Part shown: one piece after another, positions 30,120 to 41,735 of the stretch | Layout of the letters: every line of letters begins with the position of its first letter | Numbering within the stretch: the stretch's first letter is position 1 | NCBI GenBank assembly: GCA_941918925.1 | Contig: OW799233.1 | Coordinates: forward strand, 59,708,841-59,772,840 | Length of the DNA stretch: 64,000 bases | Source of the DNA: Phyto melanocephala | Taxonomy: Eukaryota > Arthropoda > Insecta > Diptera > Rhinophoridae | Direction of reading: 5' to 3' | Notes under the pieces: generated by a model | Told to the model about the DNA's origin: nothing | The model's input: the letters and a program-made list of their open reading frames with translations, nothing else | Database searches by the model: none | Program-made: the position numbers and the translations under genes

Positions 30120-31975
30120 ATTTTTTTTTCTTATCATTTATTATAACAATATTTTCCTTATCCTTTATTTCTTTTACTCTATATGGTTCTAAATACTTAT
30201 TCTGTAACTTATGTCCTGGACTGTGCGATGAGGATTGTCGACAATCACCAGTCGGCAGTGTGAAATCGTTTTCCTAGTCCAGAGCAAACGCCGGTTGTGG
30301 CGCAGGACTCAGTGATTGAAGGTATACTGATCAGTGGACAGGAAATCACTGAGGAGCGAAGAGGGTCGAAAAGGGACCCGCGATAGTAGTGGTCTGCTTC
30401 GATATTCCCCCTACATGTGTATGATGTCCTGCATCATGTCTTAAAAAACTGGATTACCTATTGATATTTTAAAATCATTCGCTTTCTATTTTTTTTCCTT
30501 AGATTTTTCTTACAATAGTTTTGCGCGTACGTGCGCTGATTCTAATCTGTATTTAGTTTCTCTAACATAATCATCTAAGTTCAATAAAATTCTTTACACC
30601 TTCTGAAATAGCAAATTGTCGTGGGATTCTTCCAAATACAAGTTCGTAGGGGCAGTATTAATGTACTGTCGACGGTGTCGTATTGAAACAGTATTGGAAA
30701 TGTTTTAACCATATATCCCAATCATTAATGTCAACTGAAAAGTATGAACGAATATATTCAGTGTCTTATGACTTTGCTCCACCGTACCAAGAGTTTGGTG
30801 GTGGTGAGCTGTCGATTCTTATTTATATATTTTCCAGTATTTACAAAGGTCCGTAAGTAATTCATTTTTGTACTCTGTCCCTTGGTCTGTTAATATTGCC
30901 TTTATAGGACCGTAAATGAGTACAAAGTTTTCGAAAATTGCTTTTGCAACTGTTTTTGAGCTTTTATTAGCGACTGGGATCGCTACCAGATATTTCGTAA
31001 GATCGCAAATTAGTGTAATAGCATATTCATTGCCATTTTCCGTTTTTGGCAATGGACCGATCGTATCAACAATTACCTTATCAAAGGCAGTTGCTGGTGT
31101 TATAGTTATACTCATGGGAGCCCTAGTGTGTGTTCCTACTTTTGTTCTATAGCAGTTAAGACATTTCTTTACGTATGTTGCAATTGTTTTTGTCATTCTT
31201 GGCCAATAACAGTATCTTCTAATTTTCATCAGGGTACGCGTAATCCGCGTGTCCACCTTTTATAGGATCGTCATGATATATTGTCAGGATATCCTGAATT
31301 TTGGACTTATCATTAATATCTAGTATTGTCACCTGTTGGAGTAGCGCTATTCTAGTTCTTGTCAATAATTCGTTGCCCAATTTTTTAAATTCATTCAGCG
31401 ATATGGATTCGAAGATCCTCTCGCTCAGTGACATCTTAAATCGTGACTTTCCTAGTACACCGGCCTCTGATTCAAGCCTTTGGAAAACTGACCCAGATCC
31501 AGTAATCCATTAGAGTGTAAGTCACTTACTGAAAATTTTGCAAATAATTTCTTTCCAAGTGTAAAAAAACATTCCTTGGAATTAAGTTTTATTTGCATTA
31601 ATTTTCCTACGTCATTATTATTAATGACTTCATATACCTTGGGTTCTTTATTTTGTCCATTTAATTTACTAGTTTAACCTGCGCAGGTATTTTCCTGACA
31701 TTTGGCAGATCTTGTCATTATTTTCAAAATTTGATTATTCATGCCCTTAACTTCCGCAATAGTAATGCCAGAAAGTGCGTCGGCAACGTAGTTGTCCTTC
31801 CCCTTGAGGTATTCGATAGTAAAATTAAATTCCTCCAGTCTCATTCTCGTGAGTTTGATATTTTATAGAGAATACATATACCAGTGGTCTGTGATCTGTT
31901 TTTACAAGGAAATGTCGACCATAGACATAAGGTCCGAAATGTTTTAAAAATTTAGTTTGTTAGTCATTTATAATT
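30120..31975 (-). mobile_element. pol: Gypsy-4: truncated pol (RNase H and integrase)
   Basis: Minus-strand fragments in order: RNase H tail (VKTDHRPLVYVF near 31920, then LEEFNFTIEYLKGKDNYVAD near 31820); a linker with IYHDDPIKGGH (31260-31300); zinc domain and integrase core at 31256-30819 (CYWPRMTKTIATYVKKCLNC, VIVDTIGPLPKTENGNEY, ILTDQGTEYKNE); then GTVERSHKTLNEYIRSY near 30760 with the catalytic Glu. A C-terminal LQNKYLEPYRVKEI lies near 30190. So D, D and E are all present, but spread over shifted frames. The layout resembles the gypsy/errantivirus branch. No LTR or env frame was found. A block of unlike composition (30212-30450) interrupts it. Confidence 0.82.
30212..30450. other. GC-richer unidentified block inside Gypsy-4
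   Basis: About 240 bp of near-balanced composition between AT-rich integrase pieces, bounded by ATGTCCTGGACT on the left and ATGTCCTGCATCATGTCTT on the right. The codons expected just before LQNKYLEPY are displaced by it. Neither strand gives a convincing protein, and no RNA-gene boxes could be confirmed. Confidence 0.4.
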
Positions 31976-32150
31976 TATTTATGGAAGTAAAAACACGTGT
32001 TTTTGTGAACTAAGAGATATAGTAGTACCGTTATATTTTGTTTATAGTAGTATAGAAGATATACATATGTATATATACATATATAGATCTCAATTACGAA
32101 ATCCAAAATTTATTTAATTCTTCTTCAAGAATCAAACGATACTATTAGTT

Positions 32151-32735
32151 AAACAAGTAAAAGTGCTATATTCGGCCGTGCCGAATCTTATATACCCTTT
32201 ACAACGTGTAGTCATGCAATAACAATTGTTTGTATCACCATTCATCTCATATGAAATACGTACATACATACAAAACATCCCATTGCAGAATTATAAATTG
32301 AGTTTACGTATGATGTTTCCAAAAAAAATATAAAAAAAAAAAATTATTAAAAACAAAAAAACAATAAAAAAAATTTAAAAAAAATTTTTTTAAAAATTAA
32401 AATTAATTATTCGATGCCACGTTTACTCTAACCAGTATATATGTATGTTGTTGTAATTGTGAAAAAAAACGAGGTGGTCGTGGTTTTTTGCTCATATCTC
32501 AGAAAGTTTTGGGGCGATTGTGCTGAATTTCAATAGTGATTCATTCCCGAATATTTCCAAAAGATTGATACCATACTCAGATCTGAGGAACATATAGTTG
32601 CTTCTAAAAGTTGATTTCAACCAACACACGGGCAGACGGTCAGGGCTTAATCGACTCCTCTATTCATAAGCTTTCAGAAAATATATACTTTATAGGGTCG
32701 GAAATGAAAATTGTACAAATTACAAACGGTTTTGA
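32151..32735 (-). repeat. DINE-1-like helentron type A, 5'-truncated
   Basis: 3' end on the left (AAACAAGTAAAAGTGC, hairpin ATTCGGCCGTGCCGAAT, TTATATACCCTTTACAACGT), A/T spacer at 32320-32405, then GAGGTGGTCGTGG and TTATAGGGTCGGAAATGAAA. The copy stops at about 32735 before its TATACCC start and is fused to a Tc1 transposase tail. Confidence 0.78.
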
Positions 32736-33040
32736 TAGAAAATTGCATTGAAACTTTCGATTGGCTACCCCAAAGTCCGGATTTGAATGTAAACCAGTTA
32801 AGGAACAATTTCAAAGGTTAAATCTTTGTGGGAGGACATACCAACAAAATACATTCAAAACTTGATCGATTTAGTTCCTAAAAGACTCAGAAAAGTCATT
32901 ACCGCTAAAGGAGGATACACATTCTATTAATATTAAAAATATCTAAAAGTACTACAAAAGTTGGAATAACATATTTTCGCTTAAAGAGTTAAAATACTTA
33001 GGTCAAAATACTTATGCCACCCTCCGTAAATTTTTAAATT
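32736..33040 (+). pseudogene. C-terminal tail of a Tc1-type transposase
   Basis: Plus-strand codons give the signature FDWLPQSPDLNVNQ (Tc1 DWPPQSPDLNPIE-type region) and then, across frameshifts, residues ending KVITAKGGYTFY-like. The expected acidic residue after the NP(I/V) position is not visible. Sequence after 32960 (ACTTATGCCACCCTCCGTAA) may be the terminal repeat. The N-terminal two thirds are missing. Confidence 0.65.
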
Positions 33041-33099
33041 AGTTGCATAGAAAGCAAATTTAATTAAAGAAGTTATGATTTTATGTTTTTTAGTTATTA

Positions 33100-36000
33100 A
33101 ATAAATTACTACAGCCAATGAAGAGGGAGGAGTCGGAGATCACTCAATCCTCTTTTAGCCGAACAACAATGATACTGCTCTTCCAGATCAATCTCGGTCG
33201 GAGCAGAACGGCTACACAAGCTTTAATGGAAAATATAACTAAAGATATAGTTCTCATACAGAAACCCTGGACTGTTAAGGACAGTCACTGGCTTGAATGA
33301 GTGTGATTACCAATTATTTTATGCTAAAACTGGGTTTCGACCCAGAACATGTATACTTCGTCATAAGGGATTAAATTTTCTTTTTTCCCCAGATTTATCT
33401 ACAGCGGACGCCACCACCTTAATACATGGCTCACGCAGTTTAATGCTGGCATCTGTGTATTAACCTTCTGACGCTCCGACACTACCACCAACGTTGGATT
33501 TAAGAAGTATTATAACATCGGCAAGGAGAACAGGTAGGAATATTATAATAGGCTGTGATGCGAACTCCGGTATTAACCTACTTTTATTTACAGAATTAGG
33601 GAAAAGGTAACTGATGTGACTATATACAATAAGGCAATAAGAATCGCCAAACGCAAATCCTGGAGGCTTTTTTGCAATCAGGTGGACAGCGTGTATGACG
33701 TTTTTATAATTAAGAAATTCCTATCTAAAACCCATACCCAACCAACAATGGAGGAAACTCTAGGAATACTGATAGAGGCACACTTCCAAACGGAAATGAC
33801 GGGCGATGGGGAAAATCCCCACCCCCCATGATGTGAATGCCACGACGGATATAATTATAACCGCAAAGATGGTCAGAGAGGCGGTAAATAGTTTCTTGCT
33901 GTATAAGGCAAGGTCAAGAAGCATTGACCTAATCGATATAAGGCTGGCGAACATTTTCACTACTTGCCTAAAATATGTGTATACCCCTGTGGAATGGAGG
34001 GAGGCGAGAGACGTTTTCATACCTAAACCAGGGAAGGAAAATTACGCAAATCCTAAAGCTTATAGACCCATAAGCTTAACATCATTCTTATCGAAAACGA
34101 TGGAGCGTATCGTCGACGGAATGGTTAGGAGACGAATACGAGGCGATTCAATGAAATTCGGACAACACGCCTATATCAAGGGCTGATCTACTAAGACTGC
34201 TCTTCAGGAAGTTGTTTATCATAAAGAAAGATCCTTCGACCTGGGTGTGTATACCATGGCGTATTCATAGACATAGATAGAGCTTTCAATAACGTAACGG
34301 CTTCGAGTCTTATCGGGTCCTTGGAGAACTTAGGGTTAAGCCATGTCTTAATTGCTTGGATTAGCAATATGTTGAGGAACAAATTGATAAATTGTGAGGT
34401 AAATGGAGTGAGAAGAATGGACGAAGTATGTCGAAGAACCCCGCAGGGAGGTATTTTGTCTCTGCTATTATAGGTAACTACCATACATAGTCCACTGAGG
34501 ATTCTATCGAACGAGGGATTCAAGCCTATCTGTTACGCGGATGATGTTGCGATACTGATCAGGGGGACGAACCCAAATTCTTTATGTATGAGAGCAACGG
34601 AGGCTCTGGATATATCCTATAAGGCAAAAGGGCGAGGGCTCAATGTCAACCCGGACAAGACTGAAATCTGTTTGTTTACGAGAAAGAGGAAGATACCGGT
34701 GCATAGCTATCCCATCTTTCGAAATAAAACAATTAAGACTGATAAGAAGGTCAAATACCTAGGAATAGTACTTGATTGGAGACTATCCTGGAAGGACCAC
34801 ATTGAATGTAAAGTGGAAAAAGCTAAAAGAATATGGGCCCTCTGCAGAAGAGTGATAGGCTCAAAATGGGGCACATTGGCTATATACGAGTGTACTGCGG
34901 CCGATCATGACGTATGCCTCGTTAGTGTGGTGGACATCCTTAGAGAAGAAGGTGAATATTAAACCTCTTCAAGAGATTCAGAGACAGTGCTGCATTAGTA
35001 TTTGCGATGCCATGAGGACCACATCGACAATGGCCATTGAGAATATACTATCAATTTGGCCAATAGAGATACAGGTAAAGTATGAAGCGGCTTTAGCTGC
35101 TACAAGATTAATAGCAATAGATGAATGGCTTATAAGGAAATATAAGACCAGATACTAAAGAATAACGGATATTTTACCGAGGAGAAATATTACGGAAGTA
35201 ATATGTGACAAAATCCCGATGAGATATGAAAATACTAACTGCATCACCATAATACCGGAAGAGGGAGAATGGAATGAAATAACCAGGATAGGAAACACCA
35301 ATGGAATCGATTTTTATACAGACGGTTCAAAGATTGGTGACCAAACTGGAGGGGGCTTATACGACATAAGCCGAAACAGAAGCAAATACTTCCGTTTACC
35401 AGATCACAATACCATTTTCCAGGCTGAGATCATGGCGATTACGGAAGGAGTTAAATGAATAAAGGAAACGAATAGCGAAACCCTGATTCGTATCTTTACG
35501 GATAGCCAATCAGTGATTAAGACATTGAGAAAGGAGAAAGTTGAATCCCGGAACGTTTTGCAATGCAAGAGCGAAATAAACTCATGCAAATTGTGAACAT
35601 CTGGAGATAATATGGAAACCAAGCCATCTCGGGCTGATCGAAAACAATAAAGCCGACAAATTATCCAAAATGGGAGCTCTTCTGAGAACTATAACTTTGG
35701 AGAACGCTAAACCCTTAAACGATTCAAGAATGAACTAAAATGTTGGACGACGGAGGAACATGCCAGAAAGTGGCAATGCACTGGTGTCGGTAAAGTGACA
35801 AAAATACTATGGGATGAACCAAATCTTGGGAAATCAAAGGAAATTCTAAGATTAAGTAGACCAACACTTAGGAGACTAACCAGTGTGATCACAGGTCATA
35901 CGGAGTTGAGAACCCATCTAGCTCGCATGAAATTGTCTGAGGAAACTACATGTGGAGCATGCGAGGAAGAGACTTTGGTACACTATCTCTGTCATTGTCC

Positions 36001-36130
36001 TGCGTTTAGGCATACTAGACGCGAGAATTTTACAGTGGATACTATGCCAAATTTGGAGTACCTGGGGAACTCGAACTGGAAATCCACAAGGAATTACATT
36101 GAGGGGACTGAGTTCTTGGGCTAGTCCGAT
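33100..36130 (+). mobile_element. pol: LOA/I-group LINE, copy 2 (endonuclease remnant, RT, RNase H, zinc tail)
   Basis: Near full-length ORF2 in pieces. An endonuclease start with FQINLGRSRTATQALMENI (33180-33300) and IIGCDANSG (about 33550) shows an internally deleted APE domain. RT blocks: PLLYKARSRSIDLIDIRLAN, FIPKPGKENY, YRPISLTSFL, FIDIDRAFNNVT, RTPQGGILS, CYADDVAILI (34530-34560) and KVKYLGIVLDWR. RNase H follows with DFYTDGSKIGDQTGGGLY (35310) and ESVKTLRKEK-like residues, and a C-terminal CGACEEETLVHYLCHC zinc motif lies near 35950-36000. Several stops and frameshifts (33300, 34186, 34470, 35157, 35457) are present. RNase H plus the CCHC tail place it in the I group. Confidence 0.85.
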
Positions 36131-36339
36131 ATTTATTGGGAAATTTTGATTATGGCTTTTGATTGGGAATTCCATATCCCACATGGAGCGCACAACATGC
36201 CAACTGGACATAAGTGTATACCTGTCATGGGTTTGGGCTTCTATCAAAAATTTTCAAAGGGTTACGGCAAAGAGTTCTTTTCGAAAATTATCGTTAAATT
36301 CAAATTTTTTTAGTATTTGCTTACATAATTCAATATAAA

Positions 36340-36820
36340 ACAATTAGCACTATATTAACAGTAATCGCTATGGAATAATCTCTTTGAACTTAAATCTATT
36401 TTACTTTCTTTGTATTATTTCAATATGCTATTAATTTATTTCCTTAAATTTAATCTTACAATGAAACATTAAGAATTTATACAATAGAAATGATACTAAT
36501 GCCTTTTTTTCAACAATGTTGTATTTTTACAGAACCTAAAGATAATAATTTGGTACCCAGAGGTTGCTAAAAATAATATTAGATTAGTGTGGTAATGTCA
36601 CCTCCTAATATAATAATACATATAATTCTGTCAATTTAATGAACTTTTTAATTATACTAACAGTAAACTATGTGAGAAGTGGGGTTTAAAGTAGGCGTGT
36701 AAAAGTAGTTTCTGCTATTAAATTCAACTCAGATATTTCAATATAGAGTTCTTTATTTTTTCCAAAATCTGAGTCCATAGAGAAATTATATGAAATTGAG
36801 ATAAAGTGCTAATGAAATAA
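36340..36820 (-). repeat. DINE-like type B, decayed copy
   Basis: Reverse-oriented body of type B. ATTAACAGTAATCGCTATGG and TTTACTTTCTTTG (36353-36415) match the 3' half; TAAAGTAGGCGTGTAAAAGT, CAGATATTTCAATATAGAG and ATAGAGAAATTATATGAAAT (36688-36800) match the middle. Both ends are lost. Confidence 0.6.
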
Positions 36821-38132
36821 AATTTTCAATAAATTAATTTTTAAGTTAAACATTTTTATACCTGCCACCAAAAAAATGGTGGGGGTATATTAATTTTTTT
36901 ATTCCGTTTGTAACACATCGAAATATCCATTTTAGACCCATTAGATTTTATGACGATCTAGCTACGTCCGTCCGTCTGTTGAAAGCACGATAGAGATCGC
37001 ACCGAAAAAGCCAGGGGGCTCAAATTTTGCCAGAATCTTTCTTATACACAAGGTTTGTTTGGTATTGAAAATAGGCTAAATCGGAATATTAGGAAGAGAG
37101 TTATAGCTCGTCATGAAGGCGTAGGTCGAAAAAACCGTGTCCTTCCAACATCGAATAAAATGGAATTTTGTCCAAATGCATTTACGTAGAGTCATGAAAC
37201 TTCGAATATATATTTCCTGAGTAAAAACAATATTTTTCCCCGAACCTATGCATTAGGAAAGGAGTTATAGATCAAAATGTATGAAAATTTATACCGGACA
37301 GTGTATTTTTCGGTATATTTAAAATTTTAAACCTAATAAAACTGACAAAATTAGATGTACGATTCTGAAATTTTGCAGGAATAGTTTTTTGGTCAAACGC
37401 TTTGTTGTAACAAAAAAAAAATGTGACACGCCCTCTTTTACGCCCACCTCCCATATAACGTTTTACCTCATATTCATATAATTTCTCTATGAATAAAGAT
37501 TTTGGAATAATAAAGGACATTGAAATATTTAAGTTTTGTTCATTAGCAGAAACAACTTCGACACGCCTACTATAACGCCCACTTTTCACGATATATACTG
37601 TAAATGAAATTTAAAACCTCATAAAACCGACAAAATTGTAAGTATGATGATAAAATTTGCTACATATATTTTTCTAGTCAATAATATTATTATGCCAGAA
37701 AATTAAGGTGATACGCCCACTTTTACGCCCACCTCCCATATAACGTTTTATTTTTTTCACGTTATCCAATGTAAATAAAATTTAAAAGCTCAAAAAAATG
37801 ACAAAATTAGAGGTATGATGATGAAATTTGCTACATATATCCTTCTAGTCAATGTCATTGAAAATGAAATGAATATAACGGTTTATCTCAAATTCATATT
37901 ATTTCTCTATGGACAAAGTTTTGGGAGGAATAAAGGACTATATATAAATATTTAAATTTTATTTATTAGCAGAAACTACATTGACATGCCTACTTTCACG
38001 CCCACTTTCATTGAAAGACAAAATTTACGAAAACATTTTACTAGCATATCGAAGTTATACGAAGAAAGTGATACATATTTTAGTAAAGAGATTATTCTAT
38101 AGCGATTACTGTTAAAAACCAAATAATACATT

Positions 38133-38470
38133 AAATTGTGTTTTTCCGGGAATTTGAGTTATCTGATCTTCCCGATTTCCCGGGGTTATTTTTCGGGATC
38201 CCGGGAAATGAAAAAGGTGGCTACGATTCGAAATACTTCAAAATTTCTATAAAAAAAGAGTTAAAATTTTTTGAGGGAAGTGGTAAAAAACTCAAAAGAT
38301 TAAATATATATTTGTGTAATGCACTTTTAACTATTCGTCCAACATCGATATAAAGTGAACGAGTGTTTTCTGTAACAGGGCATTTTGTAAATAAAATCAG
38401 AAATAGACTTTGGGCAGATTAGAAGATTTTTTTCTAATTCGTTAAAAATTTTTACGTTATATTTTTTTAT
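38133..38470 (+). pseudogene. hAT transposase C-terminal remnant
   Basis: It starts with a CCCGGGAA/TTCCCGGG-rich stretch (38144-38208). Plus-strand codons then read KELKFFEGSGKK, LCNALLTIRPTSI, a stop, SERVFSVTGHFVNKIRNRLW and a frayed end. This is the hATC dimerisation domain pattern (LLxIxPTSxxSERVFSxxG...R..L). The catalytic core and any TIR are missing. Confidence 0.75.
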
Positions 38471-38481
38471 TTATACATTTA

Positions 38482-39032
38482 GGTGATTCACAAGGTGTCT
38501 TATCATGTCATATTGTCATATTGTTCTAAGATTTTACAATGGTTTAAAAATTTTGTTGTTGCTTTTCAAACAAAAAGTGTCTTATAATAATAGAACTTTG
38601 TACGCTATGTTTATTGTGCTGTCGTATTTAATAAGCAGATACCTGTGCTAAACGACTAAGCCAAGCCGCAATAGTTTTTGTAAGCCGTCGCCGTTCATTG
38701 TATAATTTTATCGGGCCGACATCCAAATTTAAGCGCAGTTGCTAATTTTTGATAACAAATCACTAGCACCGTCAAATAAAATCGGCTAAGTACTCTGCTG
38801 TTTTTGTTTATCAAACAAAATTTAATTTATTTGTTATTTATTTACGTGAGTCTGCCATTACAACATCTTAAATGTACTTTTCGCACAAACTGGTTATTAT
38901 TTTGTTTTTTTCACTTGTTTTACATCAGCTTATTTTAATTCACTTAATTATGAGGGGTTGTTCACAATAGTCTTAATTTTTCATGCTATAATTATAGGAC
39001 ATATGATTTTATGAAACTACTGTGAATACCCC
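38482..39032. mobile_element. MITE family GGTGATTCACAAGGTGTC, copy 2
   Basis: 551 bp, uninterrupted, over 90 percent alike by eye to the copy at 26911-28301 without its DINE. Left end GGTGATTCACAAGGTGTCTT, right end CTACTGTGAATACCCC. Shared landmarks include AAGCCAAGCCGCAATAGTTT, CGCCGTTCATTGTATAATTT and TCGGGCCGACATCCAAATTT. No coding capacity. Confidence 0.88.
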
Positions 39033-39279
39033 AATTGTATTTACATGTTTTTGAAATTGAGTTCTAATGGTTTTTTTTTTTGATCTCATAGCTGAAGTGC
39101 CTGCATTTTGGTTTTTTGTGCTCATATTTGATCTCGTATCTAAAGAATAATGTTTTTTTCCAATAAAAAATATTTTTACTCAATTTATATTTTAAATTAA
39201 AGTTTCTTTATTAATTTTGGTGGTGGGTATAAAAGATTCGGAACAGCCGAATATGGTGCTCTTACTTGTTTTAATATTA

Positions 39280-40577
39280 AAGAATGAGATCAGTGAAACC
39301 TTAACACACATTTTTAATTCCACCTTTCTTCATGCACAAAAAATATAACTTTTTATGATCAAGTTTGCATTTAAAAACTTGTCAAATTATGTGTACAAAA
39401 TAATAGCATAATCGGATTATTAGTTTGTTTGAAAATGGATTCCGAAGAAAAAGTGCGTGAAAAAATAATAACAATTTTTTTAAAAAATCCCAGTCGTACT
39501 TACAAATCTATTGCAAATGAGATAAAGGTGTCACGATAAACAGTTTCGCGTGTGATAAAAGTGTATAACGAACGTCGTAGTATTAAAAGGAAAGCTGGAA
39601 GTGGAGCTAAAAAAGGTATAACTGACCCACAGTTAGCTTCAAAGATTGTTAGTCTTCTAAACCAAAATCCCAACCTCTCAAATCGTAAAGCCGCCTTAAA
39701 AGCAAACTGTTCCGATTTTTTTGTAAGGAAGGTTAAAAGATACGAAGGCCTTAAGTCCTACAAGGTTCAGAAAGTGCCAGACAGAAATTCGAAGAAAAAC
39801 TTGGATGCAAAAAGTCGTGCCAAAGAACTGCTTAGAAATTTTATCAACAAATATGAGTGTTGTATTATGGATGATGAGACTTACGTTCTTGCCGACTTTT
39901 CTCAGCTCCCAGGGCGAAGTTATTATGTGGCCGATGGAAGAGGTAATGTCGATGACCAATTTAAGTTCCGAAAAAAGACAAAGTTTCCAAAGAAGTACTT
40001 AGTTTGGCAAGCTATATGCACGTGCGGAGAAAGAAGCTGTAAATTTATTACTACTGGGACTATCAACACTGATATTTACATCAAGGAGTGCTTGCAGAAG
40101 AGGTTGCTTCCATTCATACGAAAACACAATAAGTCAAAATATTTTTGGCCGGACCTATCGTCGTGTCATTATAGTAAATCTGCAGCAGAATGGTATGAAA
40201 CAAATAATATAGTGGTAGTGCCAAAAGAAGCAAATCCACCTAATTGTCCAGAACTAAGGCCCATCAAACGTTACTGGGCTTTAGTCAAAAGAGTGCTGAA
40301 GGATACAAAACAAGTTGCTAATACTACTAAATTTTTTTCCCAGAAATGGTCTTATTCCAGCAATAAAGTAACTAAGGATACCATCAAAACCCTCATGGTC
40401 TCAATTCCGGAAAAGGTGAAACAGTTCATCAAAAAAAGCTGAATTTTTACAAAAAGCATTAATATTTTAATTTACTGTTATTTTATTGTTAAACCACGCT
40501 ATTTTCATTAAAATTGATTAATTCGTTTCAAAGTTATTGCGTTTTATTCGTGTTAGGGTTTTATCGATCTCATTCTT
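39280..40577 (+). mobile_element. Tc1-type DNA transposon with TIRs
   Basis: TIRs of about 40 bp begin AAGAATGAGATC and contain AAACC(C/T)TAACAC in both ends. TA lies at 39278-39279 and 40578-40579. It encloses one transposase frame. It inserted next to the 3' tail of a type-B DINE. Confidence 0.85.
39435..40442 (+). pseudogene. Tc1-type transposase, one stop and a changed third catalytic residue
   Basis: The start chosen is the ATG at 39435 (MDSEEKVREKIITIFLKNPS), 150 bp inside the left TIR. The frame is in register with the long downstream frame except for a TAA at 39537-39539 in an otherwise clean SR-TVSRVIKVYNE helix-turn-helix. The second HTH-like region is about residues 60-100. Catalytic region: CCIMDDETYV (first Asp), FWPDLSSCHYSKSA (second Asp), and PELRPIKRYWALVKRVLK, where Lys stands in place of the third acid. 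The related remnant at 52320-52735 has Glu at that position. 336 codons is normal for the family. Confidence 0.88.
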
Positions 40578-40749
40578 TAATTATATTTTTTTAATATGGT
40601 TTTTAAAAACATGTTTATTATTATAATAAATTAAGAAAAATTACTTTCAGGAATAAAATATAAAAAAAATATAAGAATTTAATTTATGCACTGTCAAACA
40701 AATGTTTGCATACTGCATAAAATATTTCTCTTTGCTATATATTTTTGGG

Positions 40750-41735
40750 ATAAAAAAAATATTTCAAGCTAATATTTTGTGTGCCCGCTTTTAGCATCAA
40801 TGACTGCTTGCAGACGTCTGGACATTGATAGAATAAGCTTTTCAATATTATATTTTGTGGACCATCGTGGTAGTATAGCATCATTTTCGTTTCATCGGAG
40901 AAAATAGCGTTGTCCCAGAAGTCTAGAGAGAGTGAAATGTGCTCTTTAGCAAATTTTAAGCGTTTTTCAATATTTAGGGCTGAGAAAAGGGTATTTTTCT
41001 AGCCACTCTTGATGAATATCTGTGTTTTTGAAGAACATTTCGTATAGTTTCATGTGATACTCGTAGCCCATGGTTATTTTCAATTTGAGAAGCCAATCCC
41101 CCGTGCTTTATTGCGGGTTATTGTTCTGATTATTTGGCTTTCAATAGGGTGTACCACATAATTTCCAAAATCAAAATCCCCAAACACAAAATCCTTAAAC
41201 ACAAAATCTCCAAATACAAAATCCCCACATTTTTTGGAGATAGTGTCACAAAATCCCCAAATTTTTACGATATTAAATAATTTTAATGTATTTTACACAG
41301 AAAGTGAGGATTTTGTGTTTGGCATTATTTCTAAAATTAAAAATCAAAACAAATTGTACGACAAATTCACAAATATTTAACAGAAATAATGCCAAACACA
41401 AAATCCTCCTTTTCTGTGTAAAATACATTAAAATTAGGTAATATCGTAAAAATTTGGGAATTTTGTGACACTATCTCCAAAAATGTTGGGATTTTGTATT
41501 TGGGGATTTTGTGTTTTGGGATTTTGTATTTGTGGATTTTGATTTGGTTTTTTTTTTTTTTTCTTGGGGATTTTGTGTTTGGAGATTTTGATTTTGGAAA
41601 TTATGTGGCACTCTCCTTTCAATACGCCACGTAATTTTTTTTGGCCTGCTAGGAGACTGCTTCAACTCTAGTCTTCCTTCTATTTCTGCACGGGATATGA
41701 TATTATATACGGTCCTTACTTTAAGGACCTGCAAT
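40750..41735 (-). pseudogene. Tc1-like transposase remnant split by a foldback element
   Basis: Minus strand. The N-terminal part at about 41735-41625 reads VYNIISRAEIEGRLELKQSP, RPKKITWRIE. After the foldback it continues SQIIRTITRN (41135). A central part follows, EKRLKFAKEHISLSLDFWDN, AIFSDETKMMLYYHDGP with the first catalytic Asp, then a jump to the C-terminus RRLQAVIDAKSGHTKY (about 40760-40820). The middle of the catalytic core is deleted. The N-terminus is fused directly to the truncated BEL element. Confidence 0.75.
41147..41615. mobile_element. Foldback element with long inverted arms and 9-bp TSD (MULE-like)
   Basis: Two arms (about 41147-41333 and 41383-41615) pair almost throughout, leaving a loop of about 50 nt. 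Outer ends GTGTACCACATAATTTCC and GAGTGCCACATAATTTCC match. Each arm carries diverged tandem copies of AAAATCCCCAAACAC. CTTTCAATA flanks both sides (41138-41146 and 41616-41624), a 9-bp target duplication of the size made by Mutator-like transposases. It interrupts a Tc1 remnant. No coding capacity. Confidence 0.85.

Larger units (their letters stand above)
36856..39272 (+). repeat. DINE-like type B, split by hAT remnant and MITE
   Basis: The 5' end TTATACCTGCCACCAAAAAA is followed by TTTAGACCCATTAGATTTTA, GTCCGTCCGTCTGTTG, and several diverged ACGCCCACTTTTACGCCCAC and AGGACTATATA-type subrepeats (37430-38000). These suggest internal duplication, since the body is longer than in the 11258 copy. 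It is interrupted at about 38132 and resumes at 39216 with GGTGGTGGGTATAAAAG, the hairpin ATTCGGAACAGCCGAAT and the tail GGTGCTCTTACTTGTTTT. Confidence 0.72.

Noticed and set aside
30100..31975. An env-like gene in Gypsy-4
   Set aside because: Looked for downstream of integrase on the minus strand; only the GC-richer block and the SINE were found, with no signal peptide or furin-like site.
38138..38353. 71-aa frame as a small gene
   Set aside because: It reads into a hAT C-terminal domain that continues past the stop; it is a transposase remnant.
41434..41622. Asn/Gln/Lys repeat protein
   Set aside because: Produced by the foldback arm repeats; no independent support.
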